Assembly (NCBI GenBank): GCA_904377855.1
Contig: CAJFGS010000027.1
Span: 1 to 34,224 of the forward strand
DNA length: 34,224 nt
From: Candidatus Avimonas merdigallinarum
GTDB taxonomy: Bacteria; Bacillota; Clostridia; Oscillospirales; Acutalibacteraceae
Reading direction: 5' to 3'
Position numbers and translations under genes: made by a program. The notes beneath the pieces are model-generated. The model saw nothing but the letters and a program-made list of their open reading frames with translations. It was not told the DNA's origin and made no database searches. Shown here piece after piece: positions 1-9,605 of this stretch (the stretch's first letter is position 1; every line of letters starts with the position of its first letter).

Positions 1-43
1 GATTTACTTTATACTATCAGATTATTCTGAAAAGAGCAAGAAA

Positions 44-88
44 AAGCACCGCAACCCTGATACCCATTGTATCAAAATTGCGGTGCTT
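44..88 (-). terminator. Intrinsic terminator of the tRNA-Ala gene
   Basis: An 11-bp perfect stem (44-54 with 78-88; arm sequence AAGCACCGCAA) encloses a loop that can itself form a small GATAC/GTATC stem. Read on the minus strand it is followed by TTTTT and further T-rich sequence (43 downwards). It lies four nucleotides past the tRNA CCA end. Confidence 0.85.
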
Positions 89-91
89 CTT

Positions 92-167
92 TGGTGGAGA
101 TGAGGGGATTCGAACCCCTGACCTCTCGGATGCGAACCGAACGCTCTCCCAACTGAGCTACACCCCC
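92..167 (-). tRNA. tRNA-Ala, anticodon CGC
   Basis: On the minus strand a 76-nt cloverleaf can be drawn. The acceptor GGGGGTG pairs with CATCTCC, the D-arm is GCTC/GAGC, and the anticodon arm TTCGG/CCGAG has the loop TTCGCAT. The T-arm AGGGG/CCCCT carries the TTCGAAT loop, and the CCA end is encoded in the gene. The loop places CGC at positions 34-36, reading GCG alanine codons. A G3-U70 wobble pair, the classic alanine identity element, supports the call independently of the anticodon. The gene stands alone between its own promoter (223-251) and terminator (44-88). Confidence 0.96.
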
Positions 168-222
168 ATGGATATTCCCTTGTCAACCGTCCCGTGCCGG
201 CAATAGCCAACCGACTTGAATT

Positions 223-251
223 ATATTAGACGAAAAACCGCGAAATGTCAA
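223..251 (-). promoter_or_regulatory. Sigma-A-type promoter of tRNA-Ala
   Basis: On the minus strand there is a perfect -35 TTGACA (246-251), then 17 nt, then TAATAT (223-228), which overlaps a perfect TATAAT at 220-225 (20-nt spacing). This AT-rich island stands out in a GC-rich region. The predicted start lies roughly 45 nt upstream of the mature tRNA. It points away from the glucan synthase gene. Confidence 0.75.
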
Positions 252-590
252 GACCCTGCCGCAAATTTTTTCGGCGCTGCAAATCCCGGCTTTTTCCGCG
301 ATCCGCCGGCTCCGCTCCTTCCTGCCGCGTCCGGGAGGAGCGCCGCGGAGCCCCCCAGTTCCGGAAAGAGGAAGCCTCCATCGGTGCGCCGCACGCCGCC
401 CCCCAACGCCGCCGGATACGCCGGGCAGCTTCTGCCTGCGGATGCTGCCCGGCGATGTATGTTTTGGCAGCCGCTGGGAATCCTAAACGGCAAAAGGGAC
501 AAGTAGGCCCTCCGGTCAAAAAGCGGCGGGCCTTAGCGAAAAACGCCGTCCCACCGGCGGCCGTACGCCGCCGACAGAAAGGCCGGGTTG
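252..590. other. GC-rich intergenic region upstream of the glucan synthase gene
   Basis: This is about 340 nt with no convincing gene and no clear plus-strand promoter. A hairpin at 308-352 has an outer 8-bp stem GGCTCCGC/GCGGAGCC and an inner 7-bp stem 316-322/333-339. Its one wobble pair is G.U on the plus strand, so it could be part of a leader of the downstream gene. The open frames crossing it are composition artefacts rich in Arg, Pro and Ala. Confidence 0.4.
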
Positions 591-3500
591 ATGATGACCG
601 AAAACACACCGTTTGCTTCCGAAAACAAAAGCACGGACGCCGGGGAGCCCTCCCGCGCGTATTACGCCGCGCTGACGCGGGAGTTCCTTGCCGAGCCGTT
701 CGCGCCGGGTTCGCTGCGCCCCCTCCGGCGGCAGGTACGCCGCGCGCTGCGTCTGCTCCGCCGTACCGGGCAGGAGGCGGGCGCGGGGGGGCGGGATGCC
801 AGGTTCCGGGAATGGCTGGACGACAATTACCACCTCCTTTCCCGGGAGGGGGAACAGGCAGCGGCCGACCTGCGCTTTGCCGAGCAGCAGCCCTGCGACG
901 ACGGGTGGCCGGCAACCTGCCTCCTTTTGCGCAGGCTGGTGCGGGAAAAAGGCGTCCCGGACGAAGAGGGGATTGAAATGCTGGTGGCGGAGGCCGAACG
1001 CCTCCGCCCGCTCACCGTATTTGAACTCGAACAGCTTCCCCTCTGCCTGAAGGCGGCGCTGATCCTGACCGCGGCCGACGCCTGCAGGGAGAAGGGAGCC
1101 GAGGCGACCCGCCTGATTGCCGCCGCGGTCACCGGGCTGCGGCGCGCCGCCGAACTGGATTTCACCGGGCTGACCGAACGGCACAGCATTGTGGAGCGGA
1201 TCCTGCAGGGGGATCCGGCCGGGGTTTATCCCAAAATGGACGAGGCGACCCGCGCCGATTACCGGCGGCGGACCGCCCTGGCCGCGCTGCGAAGCGAACG
1301 GAGCGAGGCGGTGACCGCCGCCGCGCTGGTGGAAAAAGCGGAACGGGGCTCCACCCCGCGGGAACGGCACGTGGGGTACCCCCTCGCCGCGTTTGGGGAC
1401 GGGGCAAAGCGGCGGGCGAGGGGGCGGCTCCTCCTTTTCCTGACCGCCGTACTCCCCGTCCCGGCCGCCGTCCTGCTGAGCGCCTGGGCGGGGAACCTCT
1501 GGGCCGCGCCGCTCATCTGGCTGCCGCTGTACGAGCTCCTCCGTCCCGGGGTGCAGCAGATCGTCCTGCACGGGCTGACGGCCCGCCGCCTTCCCCGCCT
1601 GGAACTGAACGGTGTCATCCCGGAGGAAGGGCGCACCGTCATCACGGTTTCCTCCCTTCTTCCCTCCGCCAAAGGCGCGGCGAAGATGGCGGAGCATCTT
1701 TTCCAGCTGTACAACACCAACGGCCGGGGGGCGGTCCAGGTCTGCCTGCTGGCCGACCTGCCGCAGGCCGATTACCCCACCCTGCCCAAGGACGAGCCCG
1801 ACATCGCCGCCATGCGCCGCCAGATCCGCCGGCTGAACCGGCAGTGCGACGGGCGGTTTATCCTGGCCGTCCGCCCGCGGGAATACAGCCCGACCATGCG
1901 GGCCTATACCGGGCGGGAACGCAAGCGCGGGGCGATTGCGGAGCTCATCCGGGTCATCCGGGGAGGGGAGGCCCGCTTCCTCGCCTTTGAGGGGGATCTG
2001 GCCCGCCTGCGGCGGACGAAATACCTGCTGGCGCTGGACGCGGATACCGGCATGCTGCTGGACACGGCCGCCGAACTGGTGGGGACTGCCCTCCACCCGA
2101 TGAACCGGGCCGTCCTTTCCGCCGGGGAAGGAGGGCTTCCCCGCGTCGTTCAGGGGCACGGCCTGTTTGTCCCCCGGATTGGGACTCAGCTGAAAAGCGC
2201 CAACCGCACCGCCTTCTCCCGCGCCATGGCGGGGGTGGGGGGCGTCACCCCCTACGATATCACGGCAGGGGATCCCTATATGGACTGTTTTTCCTCCGGC
2301 ATCTTCACCGGCAAGGGGCTGATTGACATCGAGGCCTTCGCCGCCGCTGCCCAGCCGAAGCTGCCGGCGGAGCAGGTGCTCAGCCACGATATCCTGGAGG
2401 GGAGCCTGCTCAACACCGGGCTGGTAGCGGATGTGGAGATGACCGACGGCTGCCCTGCCGCCATGGGCGGGTGGCTGGACCGGCTCCACCGCTGGATCCG
2501 GGGGGACTGGCAGAACGCGCCGTTTTTATGGAACCATGCCCTCCCCCTGACCCGGCTGGACAAGTGGAAGCTGCTGGACAACCTCCGCCGGTCGATTACC
2601 CCCTTCGCCTGCCTGCTCTGCCTGCTTGTATCCCCCCTGTTCGGCGGGCGGGCGGGGCAGCTTCTCGCCCTGTCCGGCCTGCTGGCCCCGGCCGCCGGGG
2701 AACTGCTGGCCGCCGCCCTCGCCCTGATTCGCGGGGGATGGCGGACCCTCGGCGGGCGGTATTATTCCCGCGTCCTGCCCCGGGCCATGGGGGCGCTGAC
2801 CCGGGCGTGGTACACCCTGGTGATGCTCCCCGCCACCGCCCTGTCAGGGGCGGACGCCGCCGTACGGGCGATATCCCGCCTGCTCACCCGCCGCCGGATG
2901 CTGGAATGGACCACGGCGGCGCAGGCGGAAAAGCGGCGTTCCGGCTGGAAGGAGGGGATCCGCCGCTTCTGGCCCTCTCTGATCATCGCGGTTTTCCTGC
3001 TGGTATTCGGCCGGGGCTTTGCCCGGCTGGGCGGGGTGATCTTCCTTTTCCTCCTCCCCCTGTCGGTGTCCTCCGCCCGCACAATGCCGGACGGGAACCC
3101 CCGCCCCCTGACCGGCGAGCAGAAGGAACGGATTGGCGCCTACGCCGCCGCCATGTGGCGGTATTACGAGGAGCGCTGCACCGCCTCCGACCACTTCCTC
3201 CCCCCGGACAACCTCCAGGAGTCCCCGGTCTGGCGGGTCGCCCACCGCACCTCCCCCACCAACATCGGCCTGTACCTGCTGTGCATCGCGGCGGCGCATG
3301 ATTTCGGCCTGATTGACGAGGAGAGGATGCTCGAGAGGACGGAACGCACCCTGGCCACGGTGGAAAAGCTGGAAAAATGGAAGGGAAACCTCTACAACTG
3401 GTACGACACCCGCACCCTGCGCCCCCTCGCCCCCCGGTATATTTCCACGGTGGACAGCGGCAACTTCGTCTGCTGCCTGGTGGCCCTGCGCCAGGCGCTG

Positions 3501-6500
3501 GGTGAGCTGCACGGGGCCAGGGCGGAGAGCGCCGCCGCGGCCGCCCGCCGTCTGCAGGACGGGCTGGATCTCACCCCGATGTACAACGAACAGCGGGCGC
3601 TGTTCCACATCGGGCTGGATCCGGATACCGGGGAGCGCAGCCCCTCTTACTACGACCTTTTGATGAGCGAATCCCGGATGACCGGGTATTTCGCCATTGC
3701 CGCCCGCCAGATTCCCAAAAAGCATTGGGGGGCGCTCGGCCGCACCCTCGCCCGCTCCGGGAACTCGGTGGGGCCGGTTTCCTGGTCGGGGACGATGTTC
3801 GAATTCTTCATGCCCCGCCTCCTCCTTTCGGCGGAAGAGGGGACCATGGGGTACGAAGCCCTCCGCTTCTGCCTGCACTGCCAGCGGCGACGGTCCCGGA
3901 ACGCGCGGTGGAGCCCCTCCCGTTCGCCGGCCCGGAAGGACGCACCGCGGGAGATCCCCTGGGGGATCTCGGAGAGCGGGTTTTACGCCTTTGACAGCAG
4001 CCTCAATTATCAATATAAGGCCCACGGCGTCCCCCGGCTCGCCCTGAAGCGGGGGCTGAGCGGGGAACTGGTCGTCTCCCCCTATTCCTCCTTCCTCGCC
4101 CTGACCACCGACCCGGACGCCGCGCTGCGCAACCTGGAGCGGCTGGAAAGGCTGGGCATGGCCGGGGACTGCGGGTTTTATGAGGCCGCCGATTTCACCC
4201 CCTCCCGGGCGGCGCGGGGCGGGTACTCGGTGGTGCGCAGCTATATGGCCCACCACGTGGGGATGAGCATGGTGGCCTGCGCCAACGCGGTGATGGGCGA
4301 TCTTTTCGTCCGCCGTTTCCTGCGGGATCCGGATATGGCGCGGGCGGAGGAACTGCTGTACGAGAAAGCGCCCGAGGCCGGGACGGTGTACGACCCGGTC
4401 CGGGAGGGGCGCGCCCCCGTCCTCCCGGGGCGAGAACTCGCCGCCAGCGTGGAAATCCCCTTCCCCAACCCCCGCACCCCGCGGATGCACCTGCTCTCCG
4501 GCGCGGAATGGCAGCTCGCCATCACCGACACCGGGGCGGGCTTTTCCTCCTCCCACGGGCTGGACATCCACCGGGTGAGCGGCGACCTGCTCCGGGCGCC
4601 GCAGGGCGTCTTCGCGCTGGTGGACGGGGGGCAGGCCCCCTTTTCCATCACCGCCGCCCCGGATTACCGGACGGGCGGGGAGGAACCGATCCGCCATGTC
4701 ACCTTCAGCCCCGGCGCGGCGATCTTCACCGCCTCCCAGGGGGAGCTGGAGGCCGGCATGCGGGTGATGGTGCACCCCCGCCTTCCCTGCGAGCAGCGGC
4801 AGGTGGTGCTGAAAAACCGCTCGTCCCATAAACGGCCGGCGTCCGTCCTGTTTTATTTTGAGCCAAGCCTGGCCCGCCGGGCGGACGCGCAGGCCCACCC
4901 CGCCTTTTCCCGGCTTTTCCTGGCCGTGCACAAGGACGACGCGCTGAAGGCGCTCTTTGTCACCCGGCGCAGCCGGACGGGGGAAGCCCCCATCTGCCTG
5001 GCGGCCGGGATGCTGGACGGGGCGGATTTTGAATACGAGGCCTCCCGGGAGGCCCTGCTGTTCCGCCCGCAGGGGATCGCGTCCCTGCCGGGGGCGCTGG
5101 TGCAGCCCTTCGCAAACGCGGGCTCGGGGGTGCCGGACTGCGCGGCCGCCCTCCGGCTGACGGTCGAACTGCCGCCCCGCGGGCAGCGTTCGATGACCCT
5201 GGTGCTCACCGCCGCCCCCACCCGGACGGAGGCCGCGAACCGGCTGATCGAGGCCCGGCGGGAAGGGCTCCTTTCCGCCGAACGGGCCGCGCCCTCCCCT
5301 TTCGGCGGGGTGGAGGCCCAGCTTGCCGCCCAGATCCTGCCCGACCTATTCTACCCGCCCCGGATGGACCGGGAATGGGCCGCCGCCGCGCGGGAGAATA
5401 CCCGGGGGAAGGAAGCGCTCTGGGCCCTGGGCGTATCGGGGGACTACCCGATTATCCTGATAGAAATCCACAACGCGGCGGACGCCTCCCGCGCGGAGCC
5501 ATATATGCGGCTCCACCGCTCGCTGCGGCTGGGCGGGGTGGAAACCGAGCTGTGCGTAGCTTACCGCGAAGGCGGGGACTATGACGCGCCGGTGCTGGAG
5601 GCGCTGCGGGCCGCGGCGGGCAACGCCGGGAGCGAGGAGGCCCTCGGCATGCGGGGCGGGGTGCATCTCATCAACCTGTCCGTCCACGGCGGGGAAGCGC
5701 TGGATCTGCTCGCCGCCGTATGCTGCCACAACGGGGCCCGGGACCTCCAGCGGGCCGGCCCCCCGCCCGCGGAATACCGCCCGGCGCCGGTCCTCCCGGC
5801 CGAGCCCGCTTCCCCAGCCGGGGAGGCGGTCGGGCAGGAGGAGGCCGCGCCCCCCTTCGTCATCCCCGGCGGGGAGTTCCGCCACGGGCGGTTCCGGGTG
5901 GATGGGAAGCCCCACCTCCCCTGGTGCCATGTGCTGGCCAACCCCGCCTTCGGCACCCTGGTGTCGGACGCATCCCTCGGCTTTACCTGGGCGGTCAACG
6001 CGCGGGAGAACAAGCTCACCCCCTGGTCCAACGACACCGCCTCCGACAACCGGGGGGAACGGCTCCTCGTCCGGGCCGGCGGACAGATCCGGGACGCGGT
6101 GTGGGGGGCCGTCCCCACCTTCGGGGAGGGCTTCGCCCGGTACGACGGCCGGCTGGAATTCCCCGGCGGGGGGAGGCTGGAAAGCCGGGTCGTCGTCCGG
6201 GTGCCGGCGCGCGGCCCCTGGAAAACGGTGGAACTCACCGTTGAAAATACCGGAAAGGAAGAAATCGATATGCAGGCAGCCTATTACACCGAACCGGCGC
6301 TCGGCGTGGACAGGACCTACGCCCGGCACACCGCCGCCCGGTGGGAAAACGGTGCGCTTACGCTGCACAACCCCTTCGCCGCCGTGAGGGGCGCGATGGT
6401 TCTCACCGCCGCGGGAGGGGCGGACGGCTGCGACTGCGACCGGGGCGGCTTCCTGTCGGGCAGCTGGGGAGGCGGCGTCCTCTCCCCCCTTCCCGATCCC

Positions 6501-8147
6501 TGCGCGGCGGTGATCGTCCGCCGGAAACTCCCGCCCCGCCGGAGGGAAACGGTCACCTTTGTCCTCGGCTTCGCGGCGGGACGGCAGCCGGAGGCGGCGC
6601 GGGAGGCGGCCGGCCGGCTGCCTGCGCTGGCGGTCTCCGCCCCGTCCCGACGGCCTGCCCCGCCCCGCCTGCGCACCCCCGACCCCGCGCTCAACGCCCT
6701 AGCCGGGGACTGGATCCCCCGGCAGGTGCTTTCCTGCCGCCTCTTCGCCCGCACCGGGTTCTACCAATGCGGCGGCGCATGGGGGTTCCGGGACCAGCTC
6801 CAGGATTCGCTCGCCGCGCTCTGGCTGGATCCGGCTATCGCCCGCCGCCAGCTGATGCGGTGCGCCGCCGTCCAATTTGAGGAAGGGGACGTCCTCCACT
6901 GGTGGCACCGGCTCCCGGGCAGCCTGCGCGGGGTGCGCACCCGCTGCTCCGACGATCTGGTGTGGCTCCCCTTCGCCGCGGCGGAATATATCGACTTTAC
7001 CGGCGACGCCAAAATCCTGGATGTGCGGATCCGCTGGCTGGCCGGGCCGGCCCTCGGCCCCGACGAGCACGACCGGTACGGCGAGCCGGCCTCCACCGGC
7101 CATGCCGATCCGCTTTATCTCCACTGCGTGCGGGCGCTGGAACGGGCCGCGACCCGCGGCGCGCACGGGCTCCCGCTGATAGGGGGCGGGGACTGGAACG
7201 ACGGCTTCAGCCTCCTCGGCGCCGGGGGGAAGGGGGAAAGCGTATGGCTGGGGATGTTCCTGGCCCTGACGCTGGACCGCTTCGCCCCGCTGTGCGAACG
7301 GCGGGGGGACGGCGAGCGGGCGGAAGCGTTCCGCCGGCAGGCGGCCGATTACCGCGCCGCGCTGGAGGGATGCTTCGCCTCCGACCGGTACCTGCGCGCC
7401 TTCTTCGACGACGGGACCCCCCTCGGCGCGGCGGGGGCAGACGCCTGCGCGGTGGACAGCCTGACCCAGAGCTTTGCCGTGCTCTGCGGCCTGGACCCGG
7501 CGCACACCGGCAAGGCGCTGGACACCGCCCTCGCCCAGCTGGTGGACCGGGAGCACGGCGTCGTCCGGCTGTTCACGCCCCCCTTTGAGAGGGAGGACGA
7601 AAACCGCCCGGTGGGGTATATCACGGCCTATCCGCCCGGGGTGCGGGAAAACGGCGGGCAGTACACCCACGCCGCGGTCTGGCTGGCCATCGCCCTGCTG
7701 GAGGCGGGGCGGGCCGAAGAGGGGGCGGAAGTCCTCCGGCTGCTGAACACCGCGCAGAAGTATGCGGACGGGCTGGGGGATCTCTACCAGGGGGAGCCCT
7801 ACGCCCTCGCCGGGGACGTCTACGCGAATGCGGAATGCCCCGGCCGGGCGGGGTGGACGCAGTACACCGGCTCCGCCGGATGGTATTACACCGCGGTGCT
7901 GCGGCATCTGCTGGGGTTCCGCCCGCACGGGGACTGGCTGGAACTCTCCCCCCGCCTCCCCGCCCGGTGGGAGGGGTACGAGGCCTCCCTCACCCTGAAC
8001 GGCTCCGCCCTGTCCGTCCGGGTGCGGCGGGGAAAGCCGCGGCTCACGGTGGACGGCCGGGAGGCGGAGCGCGTCCCGCTGGACGGGGCGGCCCACAAGG
8101 TGGAACTGAACGTCCCCAAGGCGGAACTGAACGTCCGCCTGGAATAA
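591..8147 (+). CDS. Cyclic beta-1,2-glucan synthase-like protein (GT84-GH94)
   Basis: This is a 2518-residue multidomain membrane protein of the NdvB/ChvB class. In that family GT84 polymerises and cyclises beta-1,2-glucan from UDP-glucose, and the GH94 part trims chains by phosphorolysis. Seen here in order: a soluble N-terminal region; membrane segments near 278-320; a glycosyltransferase with DADT (483-486), the LSHDILEG stretch near 597 and a Q-x-x-R-W-like RWIRGDWQ (634-641). More membrane segments follow (about 668-838), then a glycoamylase-like domain around 1122-1225. The C-terminal half is GH94, with the conserved block near 1782-1818 and GDWNDG (D2201, D2204), which carries the catalytic acid. 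It is somewhat shorter than proteobacterial NdvB, which is about 2800 residues. The start is ATG 591, behind AAAGG at 578-582; TTG 588 is possible. It appears to be monocistronic. The glucan actually made is inferred. Confidence 0.88.
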   Translation: MMTENTPFASENKSTDAGEPSRAYYAALTREFLAEPFAPGSLRPLRRQVRRALRLLRRTGQEAGAGGRDARFREWLDDNYHLLSREGEQAAADLRFAEQQPCDDGWPATCLLLRRLVREKGVPDEEGIEMLVAEAERLRPLTVFELEQLPLCLKAALILTAADACREKGAEATRLIAAAVTGLRRAAELDFTGLTERHSIVERILQGDPAGVYPKMDEATRADYRRRTALAALRSERSEAVTAAALVEKAERGSTPRERHVGYPLAAFGDGAKRRARGRLLLFLTAVLPVPAAVLLSAWAGNLWAAPLIWLPLYELLRPGVQQIVLHGLTARRLPRLELNGVIPEEGRTVITVSSLLPSAKGAAKMAEHLFQLYNTNGRGAVQVCLLADLPQADYPTLPKDEPDIAAMRRQIRRLNRQCDGRFILAVRPREYSPTMRAYTGRERKRGAIAELIRVIRGGEARFLAFEGDLARLRRTKYLLALDADTGMLLDTAAELVGTALHPMNRAVLSAGEGGLPRVVQGHGLFVPRIGTQLKSANRTAFSRAMAGVGGVTPYDITAGDPYMDCFSSGIFTGKGLIDIEAFAAAAQPKLPAEQVLSHDILEGSLLNTGLVADVEMTDGCPAAMGGWLDRLHRWIRGDWQNAPFLWNHALPLTRLDKWKLLDNLRRSITPFACLLCLLVSPLFGGRAGQLLALSGLLAPAAGELLAAALALIRGGWRTLGGRYYSRVLPRAMGALTRAWYTLVMLPATALSGADAAVRAISRLLTRRRMLEWTTAAQAEKRRSGWKEGIRRFWPSLIIAVFLLVFGRGFARLGGVIFLFLLPLSVSSARTMPDGNPRPLTGEQKERIGAYAAAMWRYYEERCTASDHFLPPDNLQESPVWRVAHRTSPTNIGLYLLCIAAAHDFGLIDEERMLERTERTLATVEKLEKWKGNLYNWYDTRTLRPLAPRYISTVDSGNFVCCLVALRQALGELHGARAESAAAAARRLQDGLDLTPMYNEQRALFHIGLDPDTGERSPSYYDLLMSESRMTGYFAIAARQIPKKHWGALGRTLARSGNSVGPVSWSGTMFEFFMPRLLLSAEEGTMGYEALRFCLHCQRRRSRNARWSPSRSPARKDAPREIPWGISESGFYAFDSSLNYQYKAHGVPRLALKRGLSGELVVSPYSSFLALTTDPDAALRNLERLERLGMAGDCGFYEAADFTPSRAARGGYSVVRSYMAHHVGMSMVACANAVMGDLFVRRFLRDPDMARAEELLYEKAPEAGTVYDPVREGRAPVLPGRELAASVEIPFPNPRTPRMHLLSGAEWQLAITDTGAGFSSSHGLDIHRVSGDLLRAPQGVFALVDGGQAPFSITAAPDYRTGGEEPIRHVTFSPGAAIFTASQGELEAGMRVMVHPRLPCEQRQVVLKNRSSHKRPASVLFYFEPSLARRADAQAHPAFSRLFLAVHKDDALKALFVTRRSRTGEAPICLAAGMLDGADFEYEASREALLFRPQGIASLPGALVQPFANAGSGVPDCAAALRLTVELPPRGQRSMTLVLTAAPTRTEAANRLIEARREGLLSAERAAPSPFGGVEAQLAAQILPDLFYPPRMDREWAAAARENTRGKEALWALGVSGDYPIILIEIHNAADASRAEPYMRLHRSLRLGGVETELCVAYREGGDYDAPVLEALRAAAGNAGSEEALGMRGGVHLINLSVHGGEALDLLAAVCCHNGARDLQRAGPPPAEYRPAPVLPAEPASPAGEAVGQEEAAPPFVIPGGEFRHGRFRVDGKPHLPWCHVLANPAFGTLVSDASLGFTWAVNARENKLTPWSNDTASDNRGERLLVRAGGQIRDAVWGAVPTFGEGFARYDGRLEFPGGGRLESRVVVRVPARGPWKTVELTVENTGKEEIDMQAAYYTEPALGVDRTYARHTAARWENGALTLHNPFAAVRGAMVLTAAGGADGCDCDRGGFLSGSWGGGVLSPLPDPCAAVIVRRKLPPRRRETVTFVLGFAAGRQPEAAREAAGRLPALAVSAPSRRPAPPRLRTPDPALNALAGDWIPRQVLSCRLFARTGFYQCGGAWGFRDQLQDSLAALWLDPAIARRQLMRCAAVQFEEGDVLHWWHRLPGSLRGVRTRCSDDLVWLPFAAAEYIDFTGDAKILDVRIRWLAGPALGPDEHDRYGEPASTGHADPLYLHCVRALERAATRGAHGLPLIGGGDWNDGFSLLGAGGKGESVWLGMFLALTLDRFAPLCERRGDGERAEAFRRQAADYRAALEGCFASDRYLRAFFDDGTPLGAAGADACAVDSLTQSFAVLCGLDPAHTGKALDTALAQLVDREHGVVRLFTPPFEREDENRPVGYITAYPPGVRENGGQYTHAAVWLAIALLEAGRAEEGAEVLRLLNTAQKYADGLGDLYQGEPYALAGDVYANAECPGRAGWTQYTGSAGWYYTAVLRHLLGFRPHGDWLELSPRLPARWEGYEASLTLNGSALSVRVRRGKPRLTVDGREAERVPLDGAAHKVELNVPKAELNVRLE
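8102..8136 (+). repeat. Two-copy 14-bp direct repeat at the end of the glucan synthase gene
   Basis: GGAACTGAACGTCC occurs at 8102-8115 and 8123-8136, a 21-nt period that encodes two ELNV-containing heptads just before the stop codon. It is probably a small in-frame duplication extending the C terminus. Confidence 0.6.
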
Positions 8148-8236
8148 CGGGGCGCCCGGGGAGCAAGCCGGGGGAGGAAAACGGTGAAAAACGAGCGGCA
8201 ATTCCCATTTTCCGCCGATTCTTTGTGTTTTGCCGC

Positions 8237-8265
8237 TTTTCATTCCTCCCTGGATTTGGTATACT
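8237..8265 (+). promoter_or_regulatory. Promoter of the yfmF-yfmH-lgt-folD cluster
   Basis: TTTTCA (8237-8242) is followed after 17 nt by TATACT (8260-8265), preceded by TGG, which is an extended -10 arrangement. The predicted start near 8271 leaves a leader of about 55 nt before the TTG start at 8327. It also makes the in-frame ATG at 8273 unlikely, because that would be leaderless. Confidence 0.6.
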
Positions 8266-8326
8266 ATTCTGTATGAATTGCCCGGAGGAGCCCCGGACAG
8301 CGATCCGGACAAAAAGGAGTGATTCT

Positions 8327-9604
8327 TTGCCGCATCCATCCTACCAGCCCCTGACCGGGGGCGCCGGCCTGCTCGCCCTTGCGGACGGCCGGTTCAAAAC
8401 CGCGCGGCTGACGGCCGCTCTCCTTCTCCCGCTGGATAAGTCGTCCGCTTCGGAATACGCGATCCTACCCTATCTCCTGCGGCGCAGCTGTGAAGCGTAT
8501 CCCAGCTTCACCGCCCTGAAGCGGCGGCTCAACGAGCTGTACGGCGCCCGCATCTTTGCTGAAGTCACCCGGCTGGGCGAATGCCAGGCCCTGGTGCTGC
8601 ACGCGGTCTCTATCGACGATTCCTTCGCCCTGCACGGGGAGGAAGTCGCGTCGGCCTGCGCCGACCTGCTCTGCTCCATGCTGTTCCGCCCGGCGCTGGA
8701 AAACGGCGTCTTTCCGGCGGAGGATGTCGAGCAGGAAAAGCGCTGCCTCATCGAACAGATCCAGTCCGAAATCAACGAAAAGCGGCTGTACGCCCGCCGC
8801 CGGTGCGAAGAACTCCTCTGTGAGGGGGAGCCCTACGCCGTGGACCGCTACGGCTCGGTGGACGGGGTGCGGGCGCTGACCCCTGCCGGCGTGACGGAGG
8901 CCTGGAAGCGGGCGCTGTCCCGCGCGCAGATCCGCCTGATTTCCCAGGGGAGCGCCCCCTCCGGCAAAATCGGCGACGCATTCCGGCAGGGGCTTTCCGC
9001 CCTGGAGGGGCGGGCCCCCGCCCCCTGCCCGGCGCCGATCGTCCGCCGCGCCGATACGGTGCGGGAGCAGACCGAGCGCATGGACGTGGGCCAGGCCAAG
9101 CTGGTGCTCGGCCTGCGCACCGGCATTGCCGAGCCGGACGGAGGCGTGCCCGCCATGCGGCTGGCAAACGCCCTGCTCGGCGGCACCCCCCACTCCCTGC
9201 TGTTCCGCAACGTGCGGGAAAAGCTCAGCCTGTGCTATTACTGCCAGTCGAGCTACGACCGGCTCAAGGGCGTGATGCTCATTGACAGCGGGGTGGAGGA
9301 ACGGAACGCGCACAAGGCGAAGGAGGAAATCCTCCGCCAGCTGGACGCCGTGCGCGCCGGCGATTTCACCGACGAGGATCTGGAATCCGCCCGGCTCAGC
9401 CTGGTCAACCAGTTCCTCACCGTCGGCGATCGGCAGGCCTCGGCCGCCTCGTGGTACCTGGGGCAGGGCCTCGCGCCCTCCCTCTCCACCCCGGAGGAAG
9501 CGGCCGCCGCCGTCCGGGCCGTCACCCGGGAACAGGTGGCCGCCGCCGCGCAGGGCGTAAGCCTGGGCGCGGCCTATCTCCTCGCCGGAAAGGGGGCGGA
9601 GTAA
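8327..9604 (+). CDS. yfmF: M16-family protein YfmF (EF-P modification-associated)
   Basis: This 425-residue member of the M16 (insulinase-like) family matches the YfmF subgroup (B. subtilis YmfF), which by family knowledge is needed for 5-aminopentanol modification of elongation factor P. The N-terminal half has the YfmF-type LPYLLRR...LNELYGA region and no HxxEH zinc motif, so it is probably the non-catalytic partner. The C-terminal half has the typical LLGGTPHSLLFRNVREKLSLCYY segment. The start chosen is TTG 8327, placed 10 nt after an AAAAAGGAG site at 8311-8318. The frame stays open far upstream, but that part overlaps the glucan synthase gene and is not protein-like. The stop codon is separated by one base from the start of yfmH, implying translational coupling and a heterodimer. 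Confidence 0.88.
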   Translation: MPHPSYQPLTGGAGLLALADGRFKTARLTAALLLPLDKSSASEYAILPYLLRRSCEAYPSFTALKRRLNELYGARIFAEVTRLGECQALVLHAVSIDDSFALHGEEVASACADLLCSMLFRPALENGVFPAEDVEQEKRCLIEQIQSEINEKRLYARRRCEELLCEGEPYAVDRYGSVDGVRALTPAGVTEAWKRALSRAQIRLISQGSAPSGKIGDAFRQGLSALEGRAPAPCPAPIVRRADTVREQTERMDVGQAKLVLGLRTGIAEPDGGVPAMRLANALLGGTPHSLLFRNVREKLSLCYYCQSSYDRLKGVMLIDSGVEERNAHKAKEEILRQLDAVRAGDFTDEDLESARLSLVNQFLTVGDRQASAASWYLGQGLAPSLSTPEEAAAAVRAVTREQVAAAAQGVSLGAAYLLAGKGAE

Positions 9605-9605
9605 G

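Noticed and set aside
245..976. Open frames crossing the upstream gap and the start of the glucan synthase gene
   Set aside because: Arg/Ala/Pro-rich with no family resemblance; they overlap the true gene in another frame.
2844..4931. Long antisense frame inside the glucan synthase gene
   Set aside because: Composition shadow of the sense gene; no motifs, and the sense frame is clearly protein-like throughout.
8273..8327. ATG 8273 as the yfmF start
   Set aside because: It sits at the predicted transcription start with no ribosome site, while TTG 8327 has a near-perfect one.
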